Source: Penium margaritaceum (Eukaryota; Streptophyta; Zygnematophyceae; Desmidiales; Peniaceae). From it: 48,153 nucleotides of DNA. Below are positions 10,751 through 20,930 of this stretch, one piece after another. Location: contig SZWC01006755.1 of the NCBI GenBank assembly GCA_023375785.1, forward strand, positions 54,416-102,568. The letters run 5' to 3'. Within the stretch, counting starts at the first letter, position 1. Each line of letters starts with the position of its first letter. The notes beneath the pieces are model-generated. The model was given only the letters and a program-made list of their open reading frames with translations, was not told where the DNA came from and searched no databases. A program made the translations under genes and the position numbers.

Positions 10751-11139
10751 AGCTATTATGAACCGTCTCGGTTCATGAATAACAAGCAGGAGTATCAGAT
10801 AGTGAGTCATCAATATTGTGAAAGAAAATTGATAATTTAAATCACTAGCTAAACATGAGCATGTCTCTGGTACTTGGACCTAAGCTACAGCTTGTTGGTC
10901 GGCATGGCTAGCGGCATACCCCCTTTAGGTTGGAGCATCCGCGCGACAACCATGCTAGACGTCCCCAACCTCCTATGGTCGCAGTCCATGAATGCCGTCC
11001 TGCAGGAATGTTGTTCACTTTTTTATGTTTAGGTGGTGCTCCCTAACACGCGTCGATATGTGAGAGCTACCGGCTCGCTTTGTATGAATTTGGCTAGCAC
11101 CTTCCAGCCTTCAGATTTGACTAGGTCAAAATCGTCGAC
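10751..11139 (-). other. 3' untranslated interior of the gag-only element
   Basis: Nothing coding is recognised between the gag stop (11140) and the polypurine tract. An AT-rich piece lies at 10800-10860. No pol remnant was seen on either strand. Confidence 0.5.
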
Positions 11140-13492
11140 TTAAGGTACCGCGAACGTGATTGAACTCATCATTTTGAGGGTGTTTGCTTCAATCACTGGT
11201 TCACACAACTCTTGCACATCGGTCGGTGTTGCCACCATTAAGCATGTACGATCATCCATGTCATATGGAGATGTAAGGTTTAGTGGGAAATGACAGCCAG
11301 CAAGTGTAGAATTAGGTTCAACAAGAGGGGACAAAAAACCAGAAAGAATTGGACTTGTCACAAACTCAACTTGTCTAACATCCCGTCTGAAAACATGAGC
11401 CCACACTTTTGATCCAGTTTTATCCTTGAGTGGTTCCCACTAATATCACTCATGGATAGTAAAAACTCGTCCCATGCCCCTGTCTGTTACCACGGCCGGG
11501 CCCATTGCCGCGACCACGACCTTGTCCATGCCCCCATCCACGGCCTCCTGCTGCACCCTCCCCACAAGTACTGCTACTACAGTTAACGCCGCAACCTCTT
11601 TTCCACCACCAACAGCCTCAAGGCACTGTGCCCTAAAGCGATCAAGCTACATACAGTTGTGGCAAAGTCCATCACGAAATGCTATCTTGTGACACTCACG
11701 CTCCGCCTGTAGCTCGTCATTGTCGTGGCTACGCTTGTGGTTTGGAGTCTTGTGCTCGCTAGTCTTCTTGGGAAGAGGGTTTGCATGCTGCTTGCCCTTG
11801 GACCCGCCTCGCTACCCGGTTGCTCCTCCAGCCCCCACAGCATCCATGCACATGTTCCAGCCTTGTAATGCACACACATTGGGCCGTGCGTCCGAGTAGT
11901 ACTTTGGGTTAGCCGAATACAATTCATTCATGTAGTCCCGCAACGCCCTCTAGCTTGTCCAAGCCTGGCTAGTTACCGTTGTGATGGTCTTGTCCTTCAG
12001 CTTCTTGCTGGAAAGACCGTTACACAAGTACTCCAGGAGCATGCACTCCTGGTATTTGAAGGTCTGAGACTCATCTCCCTCGGTGAAGCTTCCAGCTTCC
12101 TCCACGAGTGCGGTAAACTTGCTCAAGTATGCTTCGAACGAGCTAACCAGCTGCCTGAAATCCTTGATCTTGTGGGAGGTGCTCTACGCCTCCTCACACT
12201 GGATGCACATCTTACGCATGATCACGTAGAAGGCCTCCCAAGGCATGGGCTGCCACTCGAGGTGCGGCTGCTACGCACCCCACTCCTTGACCACATACTT
12301 GAGTTTGTCTTCAAACCGCATCATGGCAAGTTTTCCCCACTGACCGAGTGGAGCCTTATGGACACGTAGCACGTGCTCCATGGGATTCAGCCAGTCAGTC
12401 AGCTTCATGTCCTTCTAAAAGATCTACACACTATGGAGGAAGGACGTGTTCATGACCGGCCCCAAAGTCGTCACTGCCAACAGCGGTGGCATCAACACCT
12501 GAGGGGTACTAAGATTGCTACTACATACGCACCTGGGTCACGCTCTGCAATGCCTTGTCGAGGTCATCACATCGACAGCTTGCCTTATGAGCGGCCAAGC
12601 GGTGTAGCTGGCGATCACGGCCAAGGTCCGTGATGATCTACCCGACGTGGTCCAGCAGGTTGACGAATACGGACTTTAGCTCTGATGTCGTCAGAGTATT
12701 GATGATAGCCTCCAGGGCCTCGCATTGTCCATGTACCTTGATCCAATGCAGGAGGGTATGATTCACGTACACACCTTTGAGGAGTTCGACCTTCCAGAGG
12801 AGGCTGTCATCAGTGACGATGCTCAAGTGGGCACTGGTCTGTCCCATTGTGGCCACATTGTAGGAAGGGGGGTCTGTTCCCACTCCTCCAAGTGGTGCCG
12901 CACCTCCACAGTCGGTGGTGATCTTGAGTTAGCCTACTGTTTTGGTAGCCAACTCAGCAAGCCTTCGGCGTTCATCGCAAATTGCCTTCGTGGCGACGTC
13001 GTCCGGCTCATTCTCGCAGGAAATTCCCACGCGACTGCTTTCGACGCCTTTGCTGCTCTCGGCATCCTCACTGTTGTTGGCTGGTTTAGGCAATCGGGCG
13101 ACCATCTTGCCCTTCTCGAGCGATCGGTTCGAGTTCACCGCACGATGATGGCGATGATCACAATCCTCGTTGCCTTTGCCATTGTCGCCGTGCTCTTTGT
13201 CGGGATCCACACCCAGGTGGTCCTCCTTGAGCGCATCGTCCGTCGTATGGGGGTCGTCCATGTGCACTTCAACGTGCTTGTGGAGCACTTTGTCGGCTTC
13301 AGTACGCTTCTCAGTGTCGCCAAGTGTAGCAAGGGTTACCTTCAGCGGTACGGTTGCCTTTAGTTTAGCAACCGTGCTCACGGCGACGTCTCCTAAACTT
13401 TGGAGCCCGCCGAGGGCGTGTGATGAGGCCGTCACCACTTTGCCCATGTTGTCTTGGATGGTCCGGCACTTTCCATCTCGTCGTCCGTGCAA
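11140..13492 (-). pseudogene. gag: Gag of the non-autonomous element, interrupted by TAG codons
   Basis: Reading from 13492 (MHGRRDGKCRT) to a TAA at 11140-11142, one frame holds apart from a shift near 12515. The N-terminal part is charged and His/Asp-rich. The middle has a capsid-like helical region with the landmarks LTDWLNPMEHVLR, KLKYVVKEWG and LEYLCNGLSSKKLKDK. Near 11655 a zinc knuckle reads CHNCM*LDRFRAQC, with CCHC spacing but His replaced by Arg. Interruptions are nine TAG (12638, 12424, 12415, 12271, 12184, 11950, 11812, 11647, 11440), one TAA (12929) and one TGA (11446). The ~170 residues after the knuckle are not recognised. The protein would package RNA. Copying functions must come from elsewhere. 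Confidence 0.8.
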
Positions 13493-14329
13493 CTAGCATA
13501 TGAAGCCCGTTGTGAGGATGACTCAACAAGTTTGAGGAGGAATCGCCTTCCAAAGTCTCCTTGCTTTCACAATCATTGAGGCAATCATAGATACAATTTA
13601 TATTCTCCTACTCTACCACGGTTGGCAAAAGGGCATGAATTTTGAATCTAGTCTTCTTAAACCATGACTCACGACAATTGGTAGCGACTAGGATCCAGGA
13701 AAACAGAAAATTACAATATAAGAGAATAACAAGAAATGTGAGTGTCACTCACAAAACAAGGGCAAAGAGTGGGAGAGGAATTATGACAAATCCTAGCAAC
13801 TCCTTCACTCCCTCTTCCAACTTCTTGACTTCCTCCTGTCTTCTTGTCTTCCTTGGCCTCCTCTTTTGTCTTCTTCGCACGTCTCGTGCCCCTTGGCGGC
13901 GTCTTCCTTGAGCCGGCGACGTCGGCGAAGCCGCCAAAAATATTCAAGGTGTCATCCTCCCTCTTTTTAGGGTGTTCTCAGGCCGTGAGAGCCCCTGACC
14001 TTGGGGAGAAATGCTTATCCAATTTTTGGATGAAGGAAGGGGAAGTGAACCTTGAAAGTGGAGGCGAATGGGTGGTTTCGGAGGTGGAAATTTCCCACCC
14101 CATCGAAAAAAAATCTACCCAGTTCCCTAGAGTGATGAAGAAGGTCAAAGGAGTTGGGAGTTTCAATTAGAGCTCTTCACGATCTTTCTAACGTACCTTT
14201 CGGTGCTTGGAATGGATTAGTATGGACACCGTACCCCCCTTTGACGTTTCTACTTCTGTTGTAGCTGCTCGTAGCATTTCATATCCTTTGTAGCCACCGG
14301 AACCGTCGCACACTTGGTTGCGAGGGTCG
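13493..14329 (-). other. 5' leader of the gag-only element
   Basis: On the - strand this lies between the primer site and gag. The sequence 13760-13950 is rich in Arg/Lys codons on the - strand but matches no domain I know. I see no conserved gene. Confidence 0.5.
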
Positions 14330-14346
14330 TCCTGATCTGAAAACCA
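14330..14346 (-). other. Putative primer binding site of the gag-only element
   Basis: One base inside the LTR boundary the - strand reads TGGTTTTCAGATCAGGA. The initial TGG is expected of a site complementary to a tRNA CCA end. It loosely resembles the initiator-Met site TGGTATCAGAGC with an extra T and other changes, so the tRNA identity is uncertain. Confidence 0.5.
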
Positions 14347-14347
14347 C

Positions 14348-15048
14348 TGTAATGGCTATGTCTCTAGCTCCTGCACTTAGGTCATCATCAGAGTTTGTAG
14401 AATGGCATCCAGAGCTCGCTCGAGGGGTTTTTCCCTCCGCGTCACCGTGGGGGCAATTGTCATCAACTAACCCTGCAGGTAGACTTGAATAATGCAAGTC
14501 TCCAGAGGCCCATTACCGTTTTTACCTTACCCCCTCATTTGGGTCCGACATGAGGGGGTATTACCTCAAACTCGTGAGTTTGCAAGAGTTCTTTGGTATT
14601 GAAACTCGCAGTTCATCGTAAACGAACTCATCTTCAGTTTTAACGCATCGGCGTGAAATTGTCGCGTGCGAGGCATGATTGGCGAATTTGCGTCTTCTTT
14701 TCTCGTGCGCTCATCTTGTTCCTTGCTCTCACACTCACTCCCCCTATCCCTCTTCCTCGCTCACTGGCTTGCAAGGAGGGCGAGCAGAGGGCGAGGGCAT
14801 GAGGCCACGAGGCCTCGCCCTCAAGGCTCTTGCGGCCCCTCAGCCGTCGATCGGGCTGAGGCCGCGATCGGCGGCTGGCGGCTGGCCGGTCACTTGGCCG
14901 GCCGCCGGCCATCCAGCCGGCAAGCAGCCAGCTGGCCGGAGGCCAGCGAAGTGCTGGCCGTCGGCCACCCCTCGCTGACGCGAGGGGTGGTGCGCAACAA
15001 CCCCTCGCTTCAGCGAGGAGGGAGGGCCGAACAAGTCCTCCCGCTACA
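14348..15048 (-). repeat. 5' LTR of the gag-only element (701 bp)
   Basis: This is the partner of 10068-10741. It is unusually dense in perfect stem-loops. TACCCCCTCAT with ATGAGGGGGTA lies around 14527-14560, CAAACTC with GAGTTTG at about 14567-14582, and CCCCTCGC with GCGAGGGG just before 14990, followed by CCTCGCT with AGCGAGG. A GC-rich GGCCGG/CCGGCC palindromic cluster occupies about 14875-14970. The long open frames on both strands here are composition effects. Confidence 0.85.
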
Positions 15049-15053
15049 CATAT

Positions 15054-15809
15054 CATCGTAGACAGGAATTCCTACGATCACAAAGTTTGATGAAGGGTAT
15101 GAAGAGGACCAACTGGTGATAGTGCTACGAGTGAAACTCAACAATTGTAAAAGTTACAAAACGGTAATAACACTACTGGATGAAAGAGCTTCTCACGGCT
15201 TTTTAATAAACGACATGGTTTGGAAGCTGGATTTGCAGACTAGACCGGGAGTGTTTGAAGGAAAAAGTGGCGACAAATGACTACACATCCGTAGGATTCG
15301 TAAGCCTCCCTGACTACAAATCGGAGATCTGCACGATTCAATGGTCTGGAGAACTTGCTTAATGAGTGACCACAAAATCACCCTGGGATGAGATTTTCTA
15401 TACTGGCACAATCCGCAGGTGGGCTAGCACAACAGGTCACTCTGTGTTAGCAACACTGGAAATAAAGAACATATGCTTCTTCTGAAGTGACCCACGATGC
15501 AACTGCGGTTACGGGAAGTAGCAAAGGTGGAAGCAGGAGAGAAAGCTGTAGGATCCACAACACGGTAACCGATATTTGTAGATGTGGTCAAGAGGTACCT
15601 GAAACAAGGAGCTCAAGAGTGGCTAGTCCACGTGCAAGCAAGAGGAGCAGAAAAAAATACACCTGTCGAGGAGACAATATCGGCCTTGACACCTAAGAAG
15701 TTCACAGTAGTATCAGAGGCATTTGCAACACTCATAGATGAGTTCAAAGAGGCCTTTTGCAACGAATTGTCCTGAGAGCTACCTCCGCAGCTAAACATAG
15801 ACCATCAGA
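15054..15809 (+). pseudogene. pol: Chromovirus protease and protease-RT linker
   Basis: From about 15095 the translation gives a retropepsin-like block with LLDERASHGFLIND (about 15175-15216), where DSGA is expected, so the catalytic Ser-Gly is lost. Several stops follow. The 3' end (about 15690-15800) has FKEAFCNELS, a TGA, then ELPPQLNIDHQ, the conserved gypsy segment that leads into RT. The segment breaks off exactly at the solo LTR at 15810 and resumes at 16365. The right end of the gag-only element adjoins it on the left. Confidence 0.75.
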
Positions 15810-16359
15810 TGTTATGTCCCTGTCGTACATGAGTCCCTCAACTCCATAGCTGGGTATTTTGTCCAGTACATTCATGGCCCACGTTGACCTCCGAATTTCT
15901 TCATCGCTTCGCCAAGGGCATTGTGGCCAAATTCCCCGACCTCCATTATTCCATTTTAGAAGTTACAGAAAAACTTTAACTACCTTTCAGAAAGGCCGAA
16001 AGAAGTATTACAAACTATATTGTATTATTTTATAATGTTCTGTCATCTTCTCCATGTCACTAAGCATTTCAAAAGACGCATCTTGATGTTATTGAAGCCC
16101 CCAACTTCTCGGCATAGCTTCTCAAAGCAGCCACTCACGATGTGACCTCGCACGATTGCTCGGCTCAAGCACCAAGGACCCAACATAAGCCTCATTCTCA
16201 TTCTCGACATTGTATATATGTGCTCAAATCACTGGACACTTTTTATCAAAGTACACTTACTGCTTAATATAGATTGTCCATTTGTCCTAGATCCTCAAAT
16301 CGTCTTTTGTCTCGCACCTCATCCCTGTGAATCACCAATGTTCCACATCCTACGTAACA
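15810..16359 (+). repeat. Solo LTR of the chromovirus family inserted in chromovirus pol
   Basis: It starts TGTTATGTCCCTGT and ends ACGTAACA (550 bp). It aligns end to end with the split 3' LTR at 19109-19379/25074-25334, with shared blocks TGAGTCCCT, CTGGGTATTTT, GCTTCTCAAAGCAGCCA and GTAACA. The flanks are TCAGA (15805-15809) and TCGTA (16360-16364), a 3/5 match. Removing the LTR and one flank rejoins the gypsy reading frame without a shift. It therefore arose from a second insertion of the same family followed by LTR-LTR recombination. Confidence 0.75.
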
Positions 16360-16364
16360 TCGTA

Positions 16365-17625
16365 TAGACGTGAAGCCGGAGAGCTGACTAACGGTGAAGG
16401 GGACCTATCGGATGAGTGATCGCGAGCTAATCGAACTCAAGAAGTAGATGGACGAGATGCTCGGTTAGGGGTTGACTACGCCTTTCACGTCACCATGGTG
16501 GCACCTGTACTTTCCATGACAAAAGAAATCAGGATAGATGCGCATGTATGTGGATTACCAAGCGTTGATCGACATCACCATCAAGAACCGCTATCCACTT
16601 ATGCAAGCAGACAAACGTTTTGACCAGCATTACAGGGCCAGAATTTTCAACAAAATTGACCTACGTAATGACTATCATCAGATTTACGTATGTGATAAAT
16701 GATGTTGAGAAGATAGCATTCCGCATAAGATATCACCACTTTGAGTTTATGATTATGCAGTTTGGACTCACAGATGTCATCGCACATCTATGGCGCATTG
16801 AACAACATTTTCTGCCCGTACCTTGACGACTTTGTCATTGTGCATCTTGACAACATCTTGTTGTACAAAAGCAAAGACGGAGGAGCTCAATGCAGATATT
16901 AAAAAAGTTCTCAAGATTTTACAAAGAGATTTTTAAAAAAGGTCTCAAAGTGCGACTTTGGTCACCGTTTGACCAAGTTTCTGGGCCACATAATCGACAG
17001 CGGAAGGATCGCCATGTACCCAAAAAAGGTGGAAGCAATGGCTGATTGGCCAATGCCCACAAATGTTCACAACGTCCAAGTGTTTTTGGGCTTCTGCAAC
17101 TACTACCGTCTATTCGTAACGGTCTACGCCTCTCTCTAATTCCACTCGAAAAATCACTGAGTGGAATCGGAAGAACAGCAAACAAGAAGCATTAACTCTT
17201 GGATAAATGCTCTAATCATGGCTCTAGCCTTATGATTGGCAGATCTGAAGGTAGGTTACATTATGGTTACCGAAGCATCCGATCAAGCCATTGGCGTCAT
17301 TCTCCTCCAAGAAAACGGCAGTGGAGAACAACCGGTCTTGTATATGTCAAGTAAACTATGCAGGCCAGAACAGAACGACGCGCTGTATGAAAAAAAAATG
17401 CTCGTAGTCGTGCATACGTTCAAGACATGGCGGTAATACTTGGAATGCCGACAATGCTTCATCTCCACTGTCCACCGTTTGTTGAAATGTCTCAAGACTG
17501 AGCCAAATATGAGCCATCGACAGACTCGATGGGTGGAGTTCCTCGAGTCCAACTTCGACTACAACATTGAGTGCCGACCTGAAAAATCAATCAAGTGGAT
17601 GCTGTCAGTTGGTGACCGGATTTGA
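16365..17625 (+). pseudogene. pol: Chromovirus reverse transcriptase and RNase H, heavily decayed
   Basis: RT is visible as TYRMSDRELIELKK (16409-16450, followed by TAG), then VDYQALIDITIKNRYPL and FNKIDLRNDYHQIYV. The catalytic region reads FVIVHLDNILLY (about 16832-16867), where YLDD has become HLDN. The tether and connection follow (KFLGHIIDSGRI, FLGFCNYYRLF). RNase H covers about 17230-17610 with TEASDQAIGVILLQ (catalytic Asp changed to Glu), YEKKMLVVVHTFKTWR, a TAA and RQTRWVEFLESNFDYNIE. Multiple stops and frame changes show long inactivity. The equivalent family enzyme copies RNA and degrades the template. Confidence 0.85.
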
Positions 17626-18545
17626 TGACCAAGATTAGTAAGCTACTCGTCGAACAAGACCCGTACCTCACGAGGTTATTTGCAAAAGGTTACGAGGACT
17701 TCGGCAGGTATAATAAAACCACGTTTTGGTTCAAGGATCCCTATTGGCGACATCAATTTACTTGCCATGTTGTAGTCTCACCAAACAAGGACCTGCGGAG
17801 ATTGCTATTGGAAGAATGCAATGACATTGGTCTTGGTGGACACATTGGTAAAGAAAAGACACTCAAGAAGTTGGCAAAGTACTACAGGTGGGACAAGATG
17901 CAAATCAATATCTCATACTCCTACAAAACGTGTGACACCTGTCGGAGACAAAAATCTTGCTACATGAGGCCACCCGGCCTACTCCAACCACTTCCTATTC
18001 CAATAGAGTTGTGGATCGACATGGATTTATTGACAGGATTATCCACCACTCTCGAGAGTTACAATGCTATCCTCGTCAAGGTACACAGATCTGTAAAACC
18101 TTCACACTTCATCCCAACGACGATCACAATCACTGTAGAAGGAACAGCGAGGCTTTTTACAAACCAAATTGTACAGCTGCACGGCATGTCACGTGCCATC
18201 ATCAAATACAGAGACAATAATTTTAGTCACCATTTTTCGTGTGCATTGATTATGCATCACTGTAGTCAGATCCAGCTATTAACCGCGTTCCATCCTGGAA
18301 CTGATGAGCAAACAGAGAGGACTAATCAGATGCTCAAACGACTCCTCCACACTTTATTTGAGACGCATGGCATTCATTGGACGGCCAAATTGCCGACCGC
18401 CAAACTCACACATAACTCGGCCACTTGCGCCGCAACTTGTAAAATCCCTTCTCAAATGGTGTATGGCAGACTTCCCGCCACACCAGCCAGATTGCAGAGT
18501 CAGAGCAACATTCCTGCAGTCGACATCCACCACATGGACTTCTAA
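17622..18545 (+). pseudogene. pol: Chromovirus integrase core, 307 codons open
   Basis: This is the best preserved piece of the chromovirus. The zinc-binding domain has EECNDIGLGGHIG and CDTC (first His of HHCC lost). The catalytic core starts with ELWIDMDLLTGL (first Asp present). It continues with the HGMSRAIIKYRDNNF region, where the usual SDRD Asp is replaced by Tyr, and TAFHPGTDEQTERTNQML with the glutamate. It stops at 18543-18545 before the C-terminal region, which continues in other frames to the chromodomain. It would integrate cDNA, but the second Asp is missing. Confidence 0.87.
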
Positions 18546-18899
18546 AGCGCTTGGGAGGAAACAGGACAGATCCTCTTGAAGACATGAGCAGCCATGAAGT
18601 GAGCGGCCGACTAACATTGTAGTGATGATGTGTTCCGTGATGGCGATTGCATTCTCCTCAGCTCAACGAACATCAAATCCTAAGGACTGGACTTTGTGAA
18701 GTTAAAACTTTGATAGTTGAGACCGTTTGATATCGAGCGAATAAAAACTCTCATCATTGCTCAACTTTGTGCACTTGACAGCATGGCGTTTCATCCTGTC
18801 TTCCACATCGGCAAGCTCAAGTACTACCGGGACCCTAGCACAAAATTCTATGACAGAGATGTCACACCGCCATCTCCTCCACAAGTAGACGGGAATAAA

Positions 18900-19049
18900 G
18901 TGTACGTAATTGAAGACATCCTTGAACATTGACGATGTAGAAAATTGAACAAGTATCTGGCCAAGTGGCACTTCTACTACACCACACACAAAATCTGGGA
19001 GTCCTACAACAACCTCCGAGACGCCGATCACCTAATCAATAGTTCCTAT
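18900..19049 (+). pseudogene. Chromodomain at the end of chromovirus pol
   Basis: VYVIEDILEH, a TGA, then RCRKLNKYLAKWHFYY, HKIWESYNNLRDADHLI and SSY match the chromodomain layout (the aromatic residues and W..WE pattern). This domain binds methylated histone tails and steers insertion to heterochromatin in chromoviruses. It is linked to the integrase by a degraded stretch (18546-18899) containing an IGKLKYYRDPS segment typical of the integrase C-terminus. The TGA is consistent with a former CGA. Confidence 0.8.
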
Positions 19050-19095
19050 CAACATCACCGGCCTACATTTGCTAACGTGACAGGACATTGCGGCT

Positions 19096-19108
19096 AAAAG
19101 GGGAGAAG
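19096..19108 (+). other. Chromovirus polypurine tract
   Basis: AAAAGGGGAGAAG sits directly before TGTTGCTTCC, the start of the 3' LTR. Position and composition are as expected for plus-strand priming. Confidence 0.8.
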
Positions 19109-19379
19109 TGTTGCTTCCTTGATGTAGTTGAGTCCCTAGAATTTGCAATTGGGTATTTTTGTCATTACATCCGAGGCCCACCATGCAAAACTCAAGTATT
19201 TTACGTGTATTGGTCGAGATAATTTCCTCTAGTGTTCTACTTTAGAAGTTTTTGACAACTTTGGCCATAGTCCAGAATTGTCAACTGAAGTGTCGTGAAC
19301 CATATTGATGTTTTGATCTTGCTCGGTCAACTTCTTGACGGTACTAGACTGTTATAAAGACGCTCCTCCATGTTCTCAA
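19109..19379 (+). repeat. Chromovirus 3' LTR, left half
   Basis: It begins TGTTGCTTCC after the polypurine tract and runs to CTCAA at 19375-19379, where copia-2 is inserted. The matching half resumes after the duplicated CTCAA at 25069. The combined length is about 532 bp, close to the 550-bp solo LTR. Confidence 0.8.
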
Positions 19380-20104
19380 TGTTGACATGGTGTGCCCCTC
19401 GCCATGAGTGCTGTTGATCGTACGTCCTGGTTCGACTACTGGGGAGTGGTCGAACACCTGATTTTACTTTAGATTTGTATTCCTTGGATTTTTCCATGCA
19501 GGATCAAGCTTTGAATCGCTCAATTTGAGTGAGTATTCAGAAAGGTAGCCTAGCCCGAAAATCGGGTATTGGGCGGGTGGAATCTGGTAGCCGCCATGGG
19601 TGGCGGGATAATCCATCGCCAGTGATCCGAGTTCGTCTCCAATGGGCTCCAAATGCACCAAGGGCATAAATGAGGTAACCATAAGGACCTCCTTGACCAG
19701 GGTGAACTTCTCCTTGACTTCTGGGCGAGGAAAGGGGCTTCGATGGGTCATCGTCGAAGCGCCTCCCGTCGCCTAGAGTGCAAGGCTAGGTGGGCGGCTC
19801 CACCAAGGGTTACTTCAATGGTCGTAGCAGGGGCTCTACTCCTCCATTTTCGGTGTAGTTGGATGCGTTGGAAAGCTTAGGTCACAGGCTATAAGGATCT
19901 GATATAATCTTACTATGCTAAGTAACAAAAACGTGTTTCGATTCAGATCTACTGAACGCGATGTGTTCTGCCTACTCACATCCGTGATCCTTGTGCTCCA
20001 CACTCTTCACCATTGGTGTCCTTTGGCTGCTCAAAACACTGGTAGCGTGTATCAGTGAGAGCTAGGCATCCTTGAGGGTATCTCCACACCCACTAGAGCC
20101 AACA
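19380..20104 (+). repeat. Copia-2 5' LTR
   Basis: It runs from TGTTGACATGG to GAGCCAACA (725 bp). Near 19432-19457 it carries a hairpin, GTTCGACTACT with AGTGGTCGAAC around a GGGG loop, with one mismatch (perfect in the 3' copy). The antisense strand holds an open frame at 19464-19751. Confidence 0.92.
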
Positions 20105-20106
20105 AA

Positions 20107-20121
20107 GGGTTATGGGCCCAC
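20107..20121 (+). other. Copia-2 primer binding site, complementary to the tRNA-iMet anticodon arm
   Basis: GGGTTATGGGCCCAC, two bases after the LTR, is the complement of the initiator tRNA-Met anticodon stem-loop (GTGGGCCCATAACCC), not of its 3' end. Drosophila copia is known to prime from such an internally cut half-tRNA. Copia-1 and copia-3 in this window use the ordinary 3'-end site. Confidence 0.8.
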
Positions 20122-20171
20122 GTGCCTAGAACGACCCTAGCTCTACAACGTTCACACTAACGCCGCGCGCC

Positions 20172-20930
20172 ATGGCACGGACCGAGCAAGAGAGCACCGG
20201 CGTCTCGAAGTTCGACGGACTTGGCTTCCACTTGTGGAGGTGGAAATTTGAGGTCTTCCTCGATGACAAGGGTCTGCTTGATCTGGTCAACGGAAAAGAA
20301 ACGGCCCCTCCGGATACCATGACTCCGGAGGAAGTGGAAGCGTACAAGAAGCACAACAAGAAGGCGCTTGCTTTGTTGGTGTATGCACTTGCTCCAATGC
20401 AGTGCTCCCTCATTCAAGGATGCACGGAGGCCGTGGAGGCCTGGAAGAAGCTCTGCACCATCTACTCATCTACCAACCTTGCTAACCAGCTCTTCGTCTT
20501 CAAGAGGCTCGTCACCCTCCGAGCCAATGAAGGCGACGACATCATGGAGATCCTGCAGCAGATCGAGTCCCTCACTTCCGAGTGCGTAGCCACCGGATAG
20601 AAGGTCGACCCTCAGCTGCAAGCCGTGATCCTCCTCCTGGCCTTGCCGGACAGTTGGAGTCCCCTGATCACCATCGTTGGTGGCTGGTCCGCCGATGAAC
20701 TGAAGTACTTGAAGGTGGCTGAATACGTCCGCAACGAATGGATGCAACGTGGTGGGAGATAGAGTGGGGCGACATCGAGTTCCGCCTATGCCATCCGTCC
20801 TCAAGGTGGAGGGAGAGGCAAGAAGGGGAAGGGTGCAAATCAGGGCACCAAGAAAGGTGACAAGAAGGGGGAGTGCTACAACTGTGGCAAACTGGGCCAC
20901 TACGCATGCGACTGTCCCAAAAAAAGTCAG
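20172..20930 (+). pseudogene. gag: Copia-2 gag
   Basis: The ATG at 20172 (MARTEQESTGVSKFDG) is preceded by the leader. The capsid region has the copia-type pattern FDGLGFHLWRWKFEVFLDD, ALALLVYALAP, AWKKLCTIY and LFVFKRLVTLRANEGDD. TAG stops at 20598-20600 and 20760-20762 interrupt it. A Gly/Lys-rich stretch leads to a perfect zinc knuckle CYNCGKLGHYACDC (20874-20915). The run of seven A at 20919-20925 follows at once, and the downstream protease is in the -1 frame, so gag and pol are offset here by an indel or by frameshifting. Confidence 0.9.

Larger units (their letters stand above)
10068..15048 (-). mobile_element. Gag-only, non-autonomous LTR retrotransposon with CATAT target duplication
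   Basis: Two direct repeats (10068-10741 and 14348-15048) start TGTAA and end CTACA, so they read TG..CA on both strands. CATAT flanks both ends (10063-10067 and 15049-15053). The - strand orientation follows from three signs. A purine tract GGGGAGGAA abuts the LTR at 10742-10750, a TGG-starting site abuts the other LTR at 14330-14346, and the only coding sequence, a gag with zinc knuckle, reads right to left. There is no protease, RT, RNase H or integrase in the 3.6-kb interior, so it must have been moved by enzymes from another element. Confidence 0.88.

Noticed and set aside
14640..15061. Open frames of 131-138 codons on both strands in the gag-only element LTR
   Set aside because: They overlap each other and LTR palindromes, do not stay aligned in the other LTR and have no known motif.
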